A stretch of DNA of 64,000 bases from Crossaster papposus (lineage: Eukaryota; Echinodermata; Asteroidea; Velatida; Solasteridae), in assembly GCA_037893245.1 (NCBI GenBank), contig JBAIAA010000095.1, positions 558,001-622,000 on the forward strand, given 5' to 3'. The position numbers and the translations under genes were made by a program. Below the pieces are notes generated by a model. That model saw only the letters and a program-made list of their open reading frames with translations. It was not told the DNA's origin and did no database searches. This document shows positions 42,701 through 54,976 of the stretch, piece after piece. Every line of letters begins with the position of its first letter. Within the stretch, counting starts at the first letter, position 1.

Positions 42701-43019
42701 ATCTTGACATTAACAAATCATCGACAGTGAAATTGGACACTATAGGCAGCGCAGGATTATGTCGATCCAGTGAAAACATCTTTTCATTACCACAAGCGTT
42801 TCCACTGGTGGTTGTGTCACTTGTGTGTTGCCGTTTGGCACTCCAGACCCAAGAACTATTGATTTTTAAGTAAATAGGTCTGGAAACTAGACGTGGCATT
42901 GTAAGAACCTACTAGATTTCCGCACTCGCCTGGTCGACACAACAAACAATAATCGGTCCTGGGTTCAAATCCACCAGCGTCCCATATCCACTTGCATTTT
43001 TTGTGGGGTTATAATATTC

Positions 43020-44075
43020 TGGGAGACCCTATCCCCTGCTGAATGCAACGCTGGTCAAAAGTTGTTGCATCTTGTTGCTTTGAGCGACCGACTCAAGGTC
43101 CAGTGCTCTGTTGCATCTTGTGGTATTTAACATGGTAACGGCTGATACAACAGAATCTACTGTTGCATTTAGTGTGGTAACTGCTCATAGTGCCATGGCT
43201 GATACAACATAATCTACTGTTGCATTTGGTTGCATTTAGCATGGTAACTGCTCATAGTGCCATGGCTTATACAACAATCCCATGTTGCATTTGGTTGCAT
43301 TTAGCACGGTAACTGCTCATAGTTCCATGGCTGATACAACATAATCCCATGTTGCATTTGGTTGCATTTAGCAGGGTAACTGCTCATAGTGCCATGGCTT
43401 ATACAACATAATCCATGTTGCATTTGGTTGCATTTAGCATGGTAACTGGTCATAGTTCCATGGCTGATGCAACATAATCCCATGTTGCATTTGGTTGCAT
43501 TTAGCATGGTAACTGCTCATAGTGCCATGGCTGATACAACATAATCTACTGTTGCATTTGGTTGCATTTAGCATTGTAACTGCTCATAGTGCCATGGCTG
43601 ATACAACATAATCCCATGTTGCATTTGGTTGCATTTAGCATGGTAACTGCTCATAGTGCCATGGCTGATACAACAGAATCCACTATTGTATTTGGTTGCA
43701 TTTAGCATGGTAACTGCTCATAGTGCCATGGCTTATACACCAATCCCATGTTGCATTTGGTTGCATTTAGCATGGTAACTGCTCATAGTGCCATGGCTGA
43801 TGCAACATAATCCCATGTTGCATTTGGTTACATTTAGCATGGTAACTGCTCATAGTGCCATGGCTGATACAACATAATCCACTGTTGCATTTGGTTGCAT
43901 TTAGCATGGTAACTGCTCATAGTGCCATGGCTGATACAACATAATCCACTGTTGCATTTGGTTGCATTTAGCATGGTAACTGCTCATAGTGCCATGGCTG
44001 ATGCAACATAATCCCATGTTGCATTTGGTTGCATTTAGCATGGTAACTGGTCATAGTTCCATGGCTAATTTTAAG
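43020..44075. repeat. 66-67 bp satellite downstream of DR1, about 14-15 copies
   Basis: Units contain GTTGCATTTGGTTGCATTTA, GCATGGTAACTGCTCATAGT and CCATGGCTGATACAACATAA. The left end has shorter, diverged units without the doubled GTTGCATTT. May be part of the DR1 3' UTR if the transcript extends this far. Confidence 0.93.
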
Positions 44076-44935
44076 AATTTACTAGCAGTTGTTTGAGAAG
44101 TTAAATGTCCAGCTGAAACAAATTCATTTTTTTACACAGATTATTAATAATAGTTGCATATTAAAATACCTCAGTTGTGAAAAAAAATGTGTGGGCTCGT
44201 GTTCCTTGTTTCAAATTTTTGATGGACTTCATTTATTCATTACCTAATCTTATTTTGTGCCTAATGTACTCTTATACCAAAAAGTAGTCCCCTCCTAATT
44301 ATTTCCAATATTACCGCTCATTATATGCTGAAAAAGAGCAAAAAATTAAATGCCATGTTTAACCTTGGGTCTTTTCGAATTTCTGGCTTCGTCTTCGTCT
44401 TTGACTTAAGGCGATTTTTGACTCCCAACTGCAAGATCTCCAGCCACATTCTGACGCCTGTTGTACTTCAGAAACATTCACTCGATTGATGTGAACCCAA
44501 AAGTTAGACTATTTCAATTTTCTTCCATTTCTATTTGCTTCTCAGTATTTCGGAATTCGGAGGCAAAGCCAAAGACGAAGCAACGGTTTCGAAAAGGCCC
44601 CTTGATGGGTTGGACAGATATCCCTGACCCTGTGATGTCGATTGGTGGCGCTAGTCTCTCTGCACGTGGCGCACATAATTTAAACGCACAAGTCATCTCG
44701 CGAAGATAAATTGAACACGGTCGGCAAATATTATAATTAGAGGGTCGTAAAAGCATCAATATTTAACACCAAGCCAAGGTAATTATTTATTAAAATCAAA
44801 TTTACTTTTATTGATTCATTTGTGTGCGTAGATTAAAATAAACATCTCGATGTGAACATAGTTTTCTGTAATTGTAACACTAACAGTAACACAAGTAACA
44901 CTGTGCATGGAGGTAGGAAACATGCACTGTGTAAG

Positions 44936-45065
44936 GCCGAAAAAACGGGGAACCCCGTTTAAATCCACCCATTCATAATTCAAGCTATATGGTGTATATC
45001 AAAGATCGTAGAGCGCCGTACCCTAGGCCGCTCTAGGGTCTTTGGTGTATATAGTCTACCTTCAA
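44936..45065. mobile_element. Family-C MITE end fragment carrying a nested 45-bp element
   Basis: AAATCCACCCATTCATAATTC and the following GGTGTATAT...GTCTACCTT match the right end of family C, split by the element at 45000-45044. Confidence 0.75.
45000..45044. mobile_element. 45-bp hAT-like mini-element with 8-bp target duplication
   Basis: Ends CAAAGATCGTAGAGCG and, inverted, CAAAGACCCTAGAGCG. Flanked by GTGTATAT at 44992-44999 and 45045-45052. CAAAG fits the hAT terminal consensus YARNG and 8 bp is the hAT duplication length. Confidence 0.75.
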
Positions 45066-45216
45066 GTTTTGGAACTTTCAATAGTACATATTTAGAGTCC
45101 CAAATTTGGACCAATGAAATGCCAGCCATCTACATACAATTATTATTATTATTTAGTATTAAAATATAATTTCTCCTAATACTATACCTTAGGCTTAGCA
45201 TTTTTTTTTGACCAGA

Positions 45217-48200
45217 ATGGCAGGATTGTCTCCTAAGAAAGCAAAGGCGGTCTTGGACCTCGTGTTTGTGACAGGGAATGCAAAGAAGTTCGAAGAAGTA
45301 AGTGGTCTGCTAATCGGTCAGATAAGAGTGGGTATTAGAAAAATAAACGGACTAATAAAAAAATTAAAAACGGTGTTGACATAAAATCTAACGGCCTCCC
45401 CCCCTCCCCCCCAAAAAAAAAAAAAAAAAAAAATAATAAAAAAAAAATACAATGCATTCTTATAAGCAGATATATAAATGATACACACACGGTCATGATT
45501 TGTGTGACTACACGCCTCAGCCAAACTAATTTTATTGAAAACGTTCTCAAAACAATTTTCCCGGCTACCGTTTTTTCTGAGGGGCCACCGGGAATTGTGT
45601 AGCACCAAAGGTATTTAACTTCACTTGTTATGGGGCACCATCAGCCCCCAGAGCACCATCATGCTCTGTATCAATGTCAGAGTTTGGGCACCAACAGCCC
45701 CTAGGCACCAACAGCCTAGACCATTAATCATTCTACACAATGGGCGCCAAATGCCCCTGGGCATCAAACTTTCCAGTCACCATCTTGTCTTTTATGTATG
45801 TACAGTTTTCTTGCGGCTTAGACTCAGTGCGGTTTATACACGCATTGCTATAGCTATACGCTGGGGGCCTGAAGCGGCCTTCGCGGTAATTCCATGTTCC
45901 TGCTTATAAATAATTTGATCTTTCAGGGATAACATTTGAAATTAATTATTATTATTATTATTTTTTTTAATAGGTAGTGGTCATTCTGGGAGATAAGTTC
46001 AATGTGATGTCCCGAAGCATAGACCGTAAGTTTAAAACAAGATTCGGAACTTGCCCAATGCCGTATCCTACCTTTAATAAGCAATTGTAGTTTAAAGGAA
46101 GGATACACCATTTGCAGATATCAAAACAATTTACTACTAAATTATTAAGAAATATCTTACTTATCTGAAAGTAAACAATGATTGTAGGCATCTAGCGCAA
46201 CGATTGCGCTAGATATCCTGTAATTGTTACGAACAATTGAAGTTTATGAACAATGGCGATCACGAAAATACAAGAACAACATAAGAACAACTGCCCGACG
46301 CTGGTTAAAAACGAACGTCGTTTTTCTTGCTTTTCTCAGCATCCATGGTTGTAAAACTTCAGACAGGTCAGTTAAACGATGTTTACTATAAAATACAACC
46401 CTTCAAATCTACCCATTCATGATAATTCAAGCAATTACCAATGGTGTATCCTACCTTTAAAAAGTAGTCTCTCTTGATATTTTTTTCAGTTCCAGAATTT
46501 CAAGGCGAACCGGACGACATATCGATAGCGAAGTGTAAAGAAGCGGTCAAACATGCAAGTATTTTGTATTAAACTTCAATTTTATTTAAATTCAGTGACA
46601 ATGAAGGGGCAAAAATCCGCCTTGCGTGAGCAAATAATAGATTGTAATAAAATAATATCAAACGTGCGCGCGAGATGTGGCATGATGTGGCAGTGCTGTT
46701 GTACGTAAAACTGTGAAATATGGTCTTGTTGGTGGTAATGCACCTACCTTGGGAGGTTTCAACCAATAAAAACGGTAAAAACGGGATCAGAATTTACAGG
46801 CTTCCAAATTTCATGTGACACCAGAAAAAATTGTTTAACCAGTTCGTGCCAGAGTACGAATATATACACGCAAAGTTTACCCCAGATTCAAAATGGATGA
46901 CGCATAAACACGCCACGAGCAAGGCTGGGAATGTCTGTCAGCAACAAGCAAAGGCGAAAAAATGTCATGGGTGTGTTTTCCGGTACCATCGGCCTAAACC
47001 CACTTCAGAACGAGTTTCATTAAAAGTTATCCCGCGCCTCGGACTCTCGACCATTAGGAATGGATAAACTGTCTCAGAAAGTATGTTTGTTAAAATTAAA
47101 TTAAATATGGAAAGTCTAATACCACAACTTTGTGAAATACCGCTAAAATACCCGACCACTGCATAAAAACATAAATGCAAACCTATTTTCCGTTCTGCAG
47201 GTGAAAGGCCCTGTTATTGTTGAAGATACCTGTCTGTGTTTCAACGCATTAGGAGGGTTACCGGGCCCTTACGTGTAAGTTTTCCTCAAAGCTCAATTTT
47301 GTTTTAATTCATCATTCTTGATGTTTTTGTTTCAGCTTTCTATCAACAAAAGTTTGCTAAAAAAATCTCGGTTTTTATTAAAAGATATAATGAAGTTAGA
47401 TTAAACTGTTGAATTTCCTTATTATTTCAATAAAAAGAAAGTGTTTATTTTCTTTCTGTTTTCTATTTTTATTGTAGAAAATGGTTCCAATCAAAACTAG
47501 GACCATCTGGTAAGTAGTGAATCCTTCCTAAAGTTCCTCAAACTATACCAATAACAGCCATGGCAGTCAATATATTTATATTCAATTATACAAGTTATAC
47601 CGAGAGTATCACGGGATATTTGTAAGGCACTATACTACTATGCCACGACAGTTAATATTTGAATATTCCCCTCTTGAAAGGTATGCATTGTTTACGAGGC
47701 CAGGAGTCTGCCTATGCAATACATGCATATTTTTAGGGCACTAGTTGTACTATGACATGGCAGTCAATATGATATTCATCCGTTGCAAGAATTGTAAATA
47801 AGGGAATATGTTATTACACCACGAGCAAGAGTACATATAATACATCACATAATATTTTCAGGGCACTAGTTGTACTATGCCACGGCAGTCAATATTTTTT
47901 CTATATTCCTATTGTAGGTCTGCATCGTCTACTAGCAGGCTGGGAGGATAAGTCAGCCTATTCACTGCATGCATACTTCCAGGGCACTAGTTGTACTACG
48001 CCACGGCAGTCAATATTTGTTCTATATTCCCTATTGTAGGTCTGCATCGTCTACTAACAGGCTGGGAGGATAAGTCGGCCTATTCACTGCATGCATACTT
48101 TCAGGGCACTAGTTGTACTATGTCACGGCAGTCAATATTTGTTCTATATTCCCTATTGTAGGTCTGCATCGTCTACTAACAGGCTGGGAGGATAAGTCAG

Positions 48201-50815
48201 CCTATTCACTGCATGCATATTTCCAGGGCACTAGTTGTACTATGTCACGGCAGTCAATATTTGTTCTATATTCCATATTGTAGGTCTGCATCGTCTACTA
48301 ACAGGCTGGGAGGATAAGTCAGCCTATTCACTGCATGCATATTTCCAGGGCACTATAGTTGTACTATGCCACGGCAGTCAATATTTGTTCTATATTCCCT
48401 ATTGTAGGTCTGCATCGTCTACTAACAGGCTGGGAGGATAAGTCAGCCTATTCACTGCATGCATACTTCCAGGGCACTAGTTGTACTATGCCACGGCAGT
48501 CAATATTTTGTCTATATTCCCTATTGTAGGTCTGCATCGTCTACTAACAGGCTGGGAGGACAAGTCAGCCTATTCACTGCATGCATACTTCCAGGGCACT
48601 AGTTGTACTGTGCCACGGCAGTCAATATTTTGTCTATATTCCCTATTGTAGGTCTGCATCGTCTACTAACAGGCTGGGAGGATAAGTCAGCCTATTCACT
48701 GTGTACATTTGCCTATTCCAACGGGAACCCAAAAGATCCAGTACTGACCTTCAAAGGCAAAACACACGTACGTTGAACTTTACCCTTTGCCCTTTAATCC
48801 TCGTTGTGTTGTCAACTTTATTTCCTATGCTCTCCGGCTCCATAGCTAGATATCTCACCGTGAGATTGTCACATTTGTGACCGTCCACCATGAAAGGGCT
48901 GTAAAGTAGGCATCTTGACGTTTTGAGATATTTAGAGAAATGAAATCTACAAGAAATAAGCTTTAAAATTATGTATTACAAGACATAGTTGGTATTTATG
49001 GTTAGCTACAACAAGTAACACTGAATATGAAAATTCTTAGTTTTTTATTGTTTTTCACATATTTTTTAATGGTTCTTTTCTCGAAATAAGTCTGGCGACT
49101 TTACAGCCCTTTTGTCGTGGATGGTCACATTTGGTTTGGCACCAGTCTTTTGATGCTTGAAAAAAAAATGTCATTTTCAAAGATACGTTTCAGAGACTTA
49201 GTAGTTGGTTTGTATTCTGTGAATGATGTGCGTGGCTGCTATCATTGGTCGGTTCAGTGCGTGACACGTGATTTACATGAATAAGAACGCGCCCCGAATG
49301 CCGATTGTGGTCGCAAATTCAATGTGTGACTCGTCAAATATTGAAATAAAAATGTCTTGTTTTCCCAGATTATAGAGCATTCATAGAGATAAAACTTCAC
49401 CCGTTTAGTTGTCAATAACCATGCTTTAGATTTGGGGCACTTTTGCTGCTTCAAACGAGAAAAACTGACAAATGGTCTACTATACCTTGAAGCCTAATGA
49501 AGTGGCCATGACAGGAGTCGAACCTGGATCATCCGAGCTGACGGTCGAGTCGTAATCTTACTTTTTTTGGCTTGTTCCTTTCATAGGGTACCATTGTGTC
49601 CCCGCGTGGCCCCCCAAGTTTTGGATGGGACCCTTGCTTTCAACCAGATGGCTTCACTCAAACGTAAGTAGACTCACAAATTTTGGGCTTTCATCACTTC
49701 TGTCAGGAAAAATAAATCATTTTATATGCATATACATGATGGTCACAGAGGGGCCAGACTATAATCCTCTCTGTACCTTTTAGTGTAGGCCGTGTCCGAA
49801 ACGGGTGTCTAGAGCTACAGCTACGGCTATTGTCTACGTCGGCCATTTTGTAGCGCTGTCCGAAATGCCGTCTAGAGCTACAGCTACGGCTAGAACGCCA
49901 CAAAAATCTAGCCGTAAAGGAAGTTGTCTAGCTCAGGCAAAATGGCAGCAGCACTAATGTTAATTTTGAAGCAAATTTTAGTTTATTTTTCAATGATAGT
50001 GCATTGAATTGAAACGACAAATACGACAAATACGTCAATATCAGCAGGTATTTCGACTGGCTGTAAACAAACATTGCGTAACATCTAGCAGACGAAAATT
50101 GTTGTAAATTCTTACGTCGTAATTTCACAAACACTAATTCAAGCATCGCTTGGGGGCGCAATAACTTGCCGTAGGCTCTACCGAATTTCATTTGTCTTAG
50201 CGCCTACATAGACGTAGCTCTAGACACTCGTTTCGTACACGGGTCTATGGAAAATCGCCAAAAACAAAACCAGGTTACCAGCCAAAACTACATTTGCTAT
50301 TAAGCATAAACCAGCTGAATACCAGTAACAATCATAACCCTGTTTTTATCTAGAAAGAATTTTCATGCTAAGCACATTTTTGTGCTTAGCCCCAGTACAG
50401 AGTTTTATTAGACTTGCATGAGTCTCACCTTAACCCCCAAATTTGAATATCTGTGGGGGCTAACCTAGTCCTCATTTAGACTTGCATAAGTCTCACATCT
50501 GTCTCTAAATTTGACGAATACAGAGACCCCTGTACCAAACTAGTCTTAAATCAAATGACTGTGCTTTAAAACAAAAACATTGATGATTATAAATGCAGGT
50601 TGAAAAAAATCCTAAAACAGAATCCTAAAAGTGTTCGGTACGTCTCACAAACATTAATCCTCAGAAATTTGCAAATTTAACATCCAATTTTCATTTTATT
50701 TTAAATTCTCCCCGGCCTCAGTTATGCAGAGATGGAATCGGCAACCAAGAACAGCATATCGCACAGAGGAAAGGCACTGAAAATACTCGCTGAACATTTC
50801 TTGAACATGTCGTGA
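45217..50815 (+). CDS. ITPA: ITPA, inosine triphosphate pyrophosphatase
   Basis: Hydrolyses ITP, dITP and XTP to monophosphates and pyrophosphate, cleaning deaminated purines from the nucleotide pool. Exons: 45217-45297, 45974-46025, 46490-46554, 47201-47274, 47478-47509, 48652-48767, 49587-49663, 50722-50815; 196 residues (human 194). Signature segments: [12 protein letters not shown] (substrate loop), [60 protein letters not shown] and the C-terminal SHRGKAL motif. Intron 3 uses a GC donor (CAT|GCAAGT). Six partial extra copies of the exon 6 start, each with a 3' splice site, lie upstream of the true exon 6. The poly-T plus ACCAG just before the ATG suggests a spliced 5' UTR. Confidence 0.96.
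46091..46461. mobile_element. Family-C MITE, full length, in ITPA intron 2
   Basis: TTTAAAGGAAGGATACACCA left end and GGTGTATCCTACCTTTAAA right end; 371 bp. Its right end lies 28 bp before ITPA exon 3. Confidence 0.9.
46835..47045. mobile_element. Family-D MITE, right end degraded
   Basis: TTAACCAGTTCGTGCC left end with family interior; ITPA intron 3. Confidence 0.75.
47560..48680 (+). repeat. 122-bp tandem array over the ITPA exon 6 acceptor, 7 good plus older copies
   Basis: The exon 6 start word GTCTGCATCG recurs at 47918, 48040, 48162, 48284, 48408, 48530 and 48652, each preceded by a TTGTAG acceptor. Units 47918-48651 carry the first ~50 nt of the exon and then CATGCATACTTCCAGGGCAC. 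Only 48652 continues as the full exon. Diverged older units extend left to about 47560. Confidence 0.96.
48874..49131. mobile_element. Family-A4 MITE, uninterrupted
   Basis: TTGTGACCGTCCACCATGAA left end, TCGTGGATGGTCACATT right end; ITPA intron 6, opposite orientation to 37400. Confidence 0.85.
49500..49560 (-). pseudogene. tRNA-like relic
   Basis: Minus strand has CCAGGTTCGACTCCTGTCAT, a B-box with T-arm like context; the rest of the cloverleaf is not convincing. Confidence 0.4.
49787..50246. mobile_element. Family-H MITE in ITPA intron 7
   Basis: Left end GCCGTGTCCGAAACGGGTGT then CTAGAGCTAC; right end GTAGCTCTAGACACTCGTTT then CGTACACGG. The subterminal block CTAGAGCTACAGCTACGGCT is repeated inside. 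About 460 bp, one copy in the window. Confidence 0.8.
50255..50398. mobile_element. Family-B MITE fragment
   Basis: AAAACCAGGTTACCAGCCAA through TTTTCATGCTAAGCAC; both termini incomplete. Confidence 0.6.
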
Positions 50816-50875
50816 TGTTGACAAGGACTTTTCTTTCCGCAGCAAAGTTTGACATCCCTTAACTCCCTATAATGT

Positions 50876-51155
50876 TCGTTTTTTTATATAGCGCTTTAGA
50901 CTCCCACAATGTGGGTGTATCAAAGCGCTTTACAACTATTATCCCTGTTCACCAGGAACGAGACCATTTCTGCAGCAGCTCAAGATCAGCGCATGTGGTC
51001 TCTACCTTCACAGGTACCCATTACTCCTGGGTGGAGAGAGGCAATTGTAGCAAAGTGTCTTGCCCAAGCACACAAGCACCATGTTCCCTGTCAGGGTTCG
51101 AACCCACGTACCATCGTACAGGAGCAAACACGGTAACCACTGGACCACAGTGCTC
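50876..51155 (-). mobile_element. tRNA-derived SINE, family 1, complete
   Basis: Same structure as 8612-8884: A-box TGGTCCAGTGG, B-box GGTTCGAACC on the minus strand, tail near 50880. Just downstream of the ITPA stop codon. Confidence 0.85.
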
Positions 51156-52020
51156 TACTTACTTTGGGCTAAAGAACTGCATACTACAGAATACTACTTC
51201 GTTTTTTGTAGCACTGGGTCTCTCCGTGACTGATGATTGGGTGTGTACTGACAGAGTACAGATACTGCCAACTACAAAATACTAATAGTGGCAATACAGG
51301 TCAGTAATACTTACCTGGCAAAAAATGCAGTAGTCCAGCCTTGACCCAATGCTGTGTCCCAAGTGACAATTTTTGCTGTAGAGTTGAGAACACCCTACAC
51401 AGCATACATGGGCCATGCACATGCAGCAAGCAGAGGGACCCAATGCTAAAAAGTACTATGAGTGCAATTAGGGGTGAAGTACCCAATACTAAAAATTACT
51501 ACAGGCATTGCACACAAGTCAGTGAGAGTACTGCATACTACTTTTTACTACTAGTAGTAAAAAGTAGCATTAGGTAGGGTTAGGGTTAATAAAGAAACTG
51601 AACGTTTGTTTTTTTTACTTTTGGGTAACATGGAGTTACAACATTTATTAAAACATGACTTTAAAAATATGTTTTGTCTCTAATTTTCTACCATAGTTCG
51701 TATATATTTGTCCCGAAATCAGTAATTTCAAAATATATATATGAAATTTTACTGGTTTCTTATGTAAATACTGCTTTAGTTTTGTATTGAAAGGGAGGGC
51801 TGATTAAAACGGGCAGGTTTTTTTTTTTATCAAAATATTTTTTGTCTGTAGTGACTTTATAGAATGTTTTACATCTTTTGGAAAACTAACTTTTGGTCAA
51901 CTTTTGGAATAGAAGATACTTAATATTGCCCTGCAAATAATAAAGGGTCAAAATTTGAGGGAGAAAACTATAAATTTAAGATTGCCATGTAGCAACTTTG
52001 ATATTTTTACCGAGATTGTT

Positions 52021-52233
52021 TTTAAAGGTAGGATACATTGTATTTAATAGTAAATATTGTTTAACTGACCTGTTCAAAGTTTTACAATCATAGATGCCAA
52101 GAAAAATGGCATTCGTTTTCAACCAGCATTGGGCAGGTTTTTTTTATATATAAATTTTAATTTTTCAGAACAATTAAAGAATATTTAGCGCAATCATTTT
52201 GCTATCTGCAAACGGTGTATCCTACCTTTAAAA
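52021..52233. mobile_element. Family-C MITE, internally deleted
   Basis: TTTAAAGGTAGGATACATTG left end, GGTGTATCCTACCTTTAAA right end; 213 bp. Confidence 0.8.
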
Positions 52234-52878
52234 TGACCACTAACAGTTGTCGGTGTAAATCCCATAATAGCTATGGAATGTTAATAAAGAAAAATGAATC
52301 AATAAATACATGTTCAACATTCAGATGTACAGATAATAATAAAAATCATTAAAACGAAATTCGGCAGCATTATCTTAGCGGTTTGGTATTTATGTGCTCC
52401 AGTAAGCTGCTTTGCTGAGTACATAAAGCAAACAAACGAACATCTGCATACAATAGAAATTAGAATTCTTGATTTGATGACTAAAATTGTGACCCGTCTT
52501 CACAAAATGGGCTGTAATTTTTAAGAAAAATGGATAAAAAAAAAGACTACCAACATATTATATATACTTAAAGTGGTAAAACTAATTCTCAATAAAATGG
52601 CATTTAAAATTCCTGCTGTTGTGTTACAAAATTGTATTTTTGGTTACTTAAAAATTTGAATTACAACCACAATCTGCATTCAGGGGGCACGTTTTCAGCC
52701 AGCGGATTGTAGCTACTCGCGTGTCACACACTGAAAAGACAAATAATTGCGCCGCGTGTTGTTCAAACACTTGCGCGCACTATTTGTGGAAATGTGCGTT
52801 TCCGAGACACACATTTGGAAATGACAGCATCCCAGACGTGAGTTTAGAATCATTATTATCTTTACAATAAGTAAGCTT

Positions 52879-53077
52879 TTAAACCAGTTCGCGCCGGGAT
52901 TAATTTTAACGAAACTCGATCTGAAGCGGGTTCAGGCTGATAGTGCCGGGAAGCACACCCACGCATTTCCGGCCTTGCTCGCTGCTGACAGACATTTCCA
53001 AACTTGGCGTGTTTATCCGTTTTGAATTTGGGGAAAACTTTGCGTTTATATACGTCATCCGGTGCGAACTGGTTAAC
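52879..53077. mobile_element. Family-D MITE
   Basis: AAACCAGTTCGCGCCGGGAT left end, CCGGTGCGAACTGGTTAA right end. Confidence 0.85.
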
Positions 53078-53626
53078 AGTATTTTGGTTGGTTACTCTTT
53101 GGATAGTTGCAAAAGATATCTTCCTTCTTTAAGCCCATTCTGCGATGACGGGTCAGATAGATACATTATGTGCAACGTAGATTTTATACAATGAGAAATC
53201 TACAAAATTACGGTTAAGTCTGGAATGTACGCATGCATGTATGGGATTCAAGTAAAAATGAGGTTTCCAAAAAATTCCAAGAAAATTATAATTATAATTC
53301 TAATTGTCGATAACTTGTACAATCGGCAACTTTTTCTTTGACAGAAAAGCAGATCCTTCGAAAAAAAGAAAACTTAGATTTTGAGGAAACCTTTTTTTTT
53401 ACATCATCCCTGAAATAAAAAAAATGGGCAAATATATAATCAATTTATAATTTTAACTCGTGATTAAATTCTCAAAAACAAATCGGTACAACTAGGAAGC
53501 TATAAATACAGTTAAAAATACTGATAGTTTTCACGTAAACATTTTGTGCTTTTAATGTTTGAGATTTGTTAAACAAAATTACCCGAATAAGCTTCCTTGA
53601 AAAACATTAACAATATAATTTATTTA

Positions 53627-53816
53627 GTTTCAATTCGTGCCAGGATTATTTTGACCAGGCCCAGGCACGAGATTGTTTTTCATGAACCTCAATACGAGAC
53701 GGGTTCAGGCTATCATCTGTGGATAGCACCCCCAGATATTTTCCTTTTTGCCCATGACAGGGTTTATCCGTCAAGAATCCGCGTGTATACACGTCATTCG
53801 ATCCGAATTGGTTAAA
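53627..53816. mobile_element. Family-D MITE, diverged
   Basis: CAATTCGTGCCAGGATTATT left end and GATCCGAATTGGTTAAA right end; older copy. Confidence 0.75.
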
Positions 53817-54689
53817 TTAACTTCAGAAAAAAATATATATATTTTTCCATTATTTCTGCCAGCAACATTTGGCTAAAATGCAATTCATCCATCCCCACAC
53901 ACCTGGTTTTCACCTAAAATACTTCTTATATAAGAATATTACAAGAATATACCAATATTTTGTGTAACATATATTACACATAATAGATTACATATGATTT
54001 ATACAAATAGAATACAGACTTTTTTTAGTTATAATACAAAACCGCGAGAGTTGTTCATTCGAGACTGTGTAAAATTCAATCTGATTAAAAAATATTTATA
54101 GTTACACGTATATAAGCTGCTAAAATACTTAGCTTGGAAAAGTAGTTGGAAATTAGTTTCTACACATTTCAAGATTTTGTTTTTATTTATAAAATGTGTG
54201 AGAAGTATCGAGGTAAAAATACGAAAATGTTCAGGAATTGTAAAATTTTCAGCCTTCTAAACCAGGAACACACCTAAAATACACTTGTATTTTAGATAAA
54301 AGTATCTTTCTAAAATAAATATTTATACACTTTACATTGAAAAATTACTCTCCTGGGAACTAAATAACTGTTCTTTTTCACCAAAATCCTACAGGATCCT
54401 ACACAATTTTCCACCAAAAGCCAATTTGGAATGTTCAAGTAATTCTTTTAGATTTAGGATCAGAAATTAGATCCTTAAATTTAATAGACGAAAACCAAGT
54501 TCTTGTTGTTCGACTTTAAAATGACCACAATCCTCTCACCAGAAAACCTTGGGCGTTTTTTTCCAAGTCAACTATTTAGAACTAACCCAGGCTGTCAAAA
54601 AAACGACTTTGGAAGACAAAAATCAAGATTAAAGTAGGACTTTTTGCAGTCTTTCAGGAGTAATTTTCATTGATACTCGTTCATGTCCA

Positions 54690-54785
54690 CAGCATCATAA
54701 GCCTCATTTGACAAATTCTGTACTCGCAACACTTGTGCTCCATCCTCAACTGAGAACTTAGAAGTACAGTTGCAATACTCCTCCT
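54690..54785. repeat. Single unit of the ~97-bp repeat
   Basis: CACAGCATCATAAGCCTCAT flank and CACTTGTGCTCCATCCTCAA unit, as at 35165 and 57750. Confidence 0.8.
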
Positions 54786-54976
54786 ATGAACAAATATTCA
54801 ATGAGGATTTATTTTTTTATGTTGTCGGACAAGAAAGTAGGGAATAGAATGAATTTCAAAACAAAAATGGAAAAAATTAGGTGTAAAGTAAAAAATAATA
54901 ACCTAGACAAAAGTAGAAATACTTGACAGTCTACGGCAAGGACGGATTGGGGCAGTACAGGGAGTCGCAGTCCAAA

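Noticed and set aside
42568-42873. Alternative 101-codon frame over DR1 exon 3
   Set aside because: Shadow of the CAG/CAA-rich DR1 coding sequence in another frame (Ala-rich).
43020-44075. CRISPR-like array downstream of DR1
   Set aside because: Whole units repeat with no unique spacers, in a eukaryotic genome; it is a satellite.
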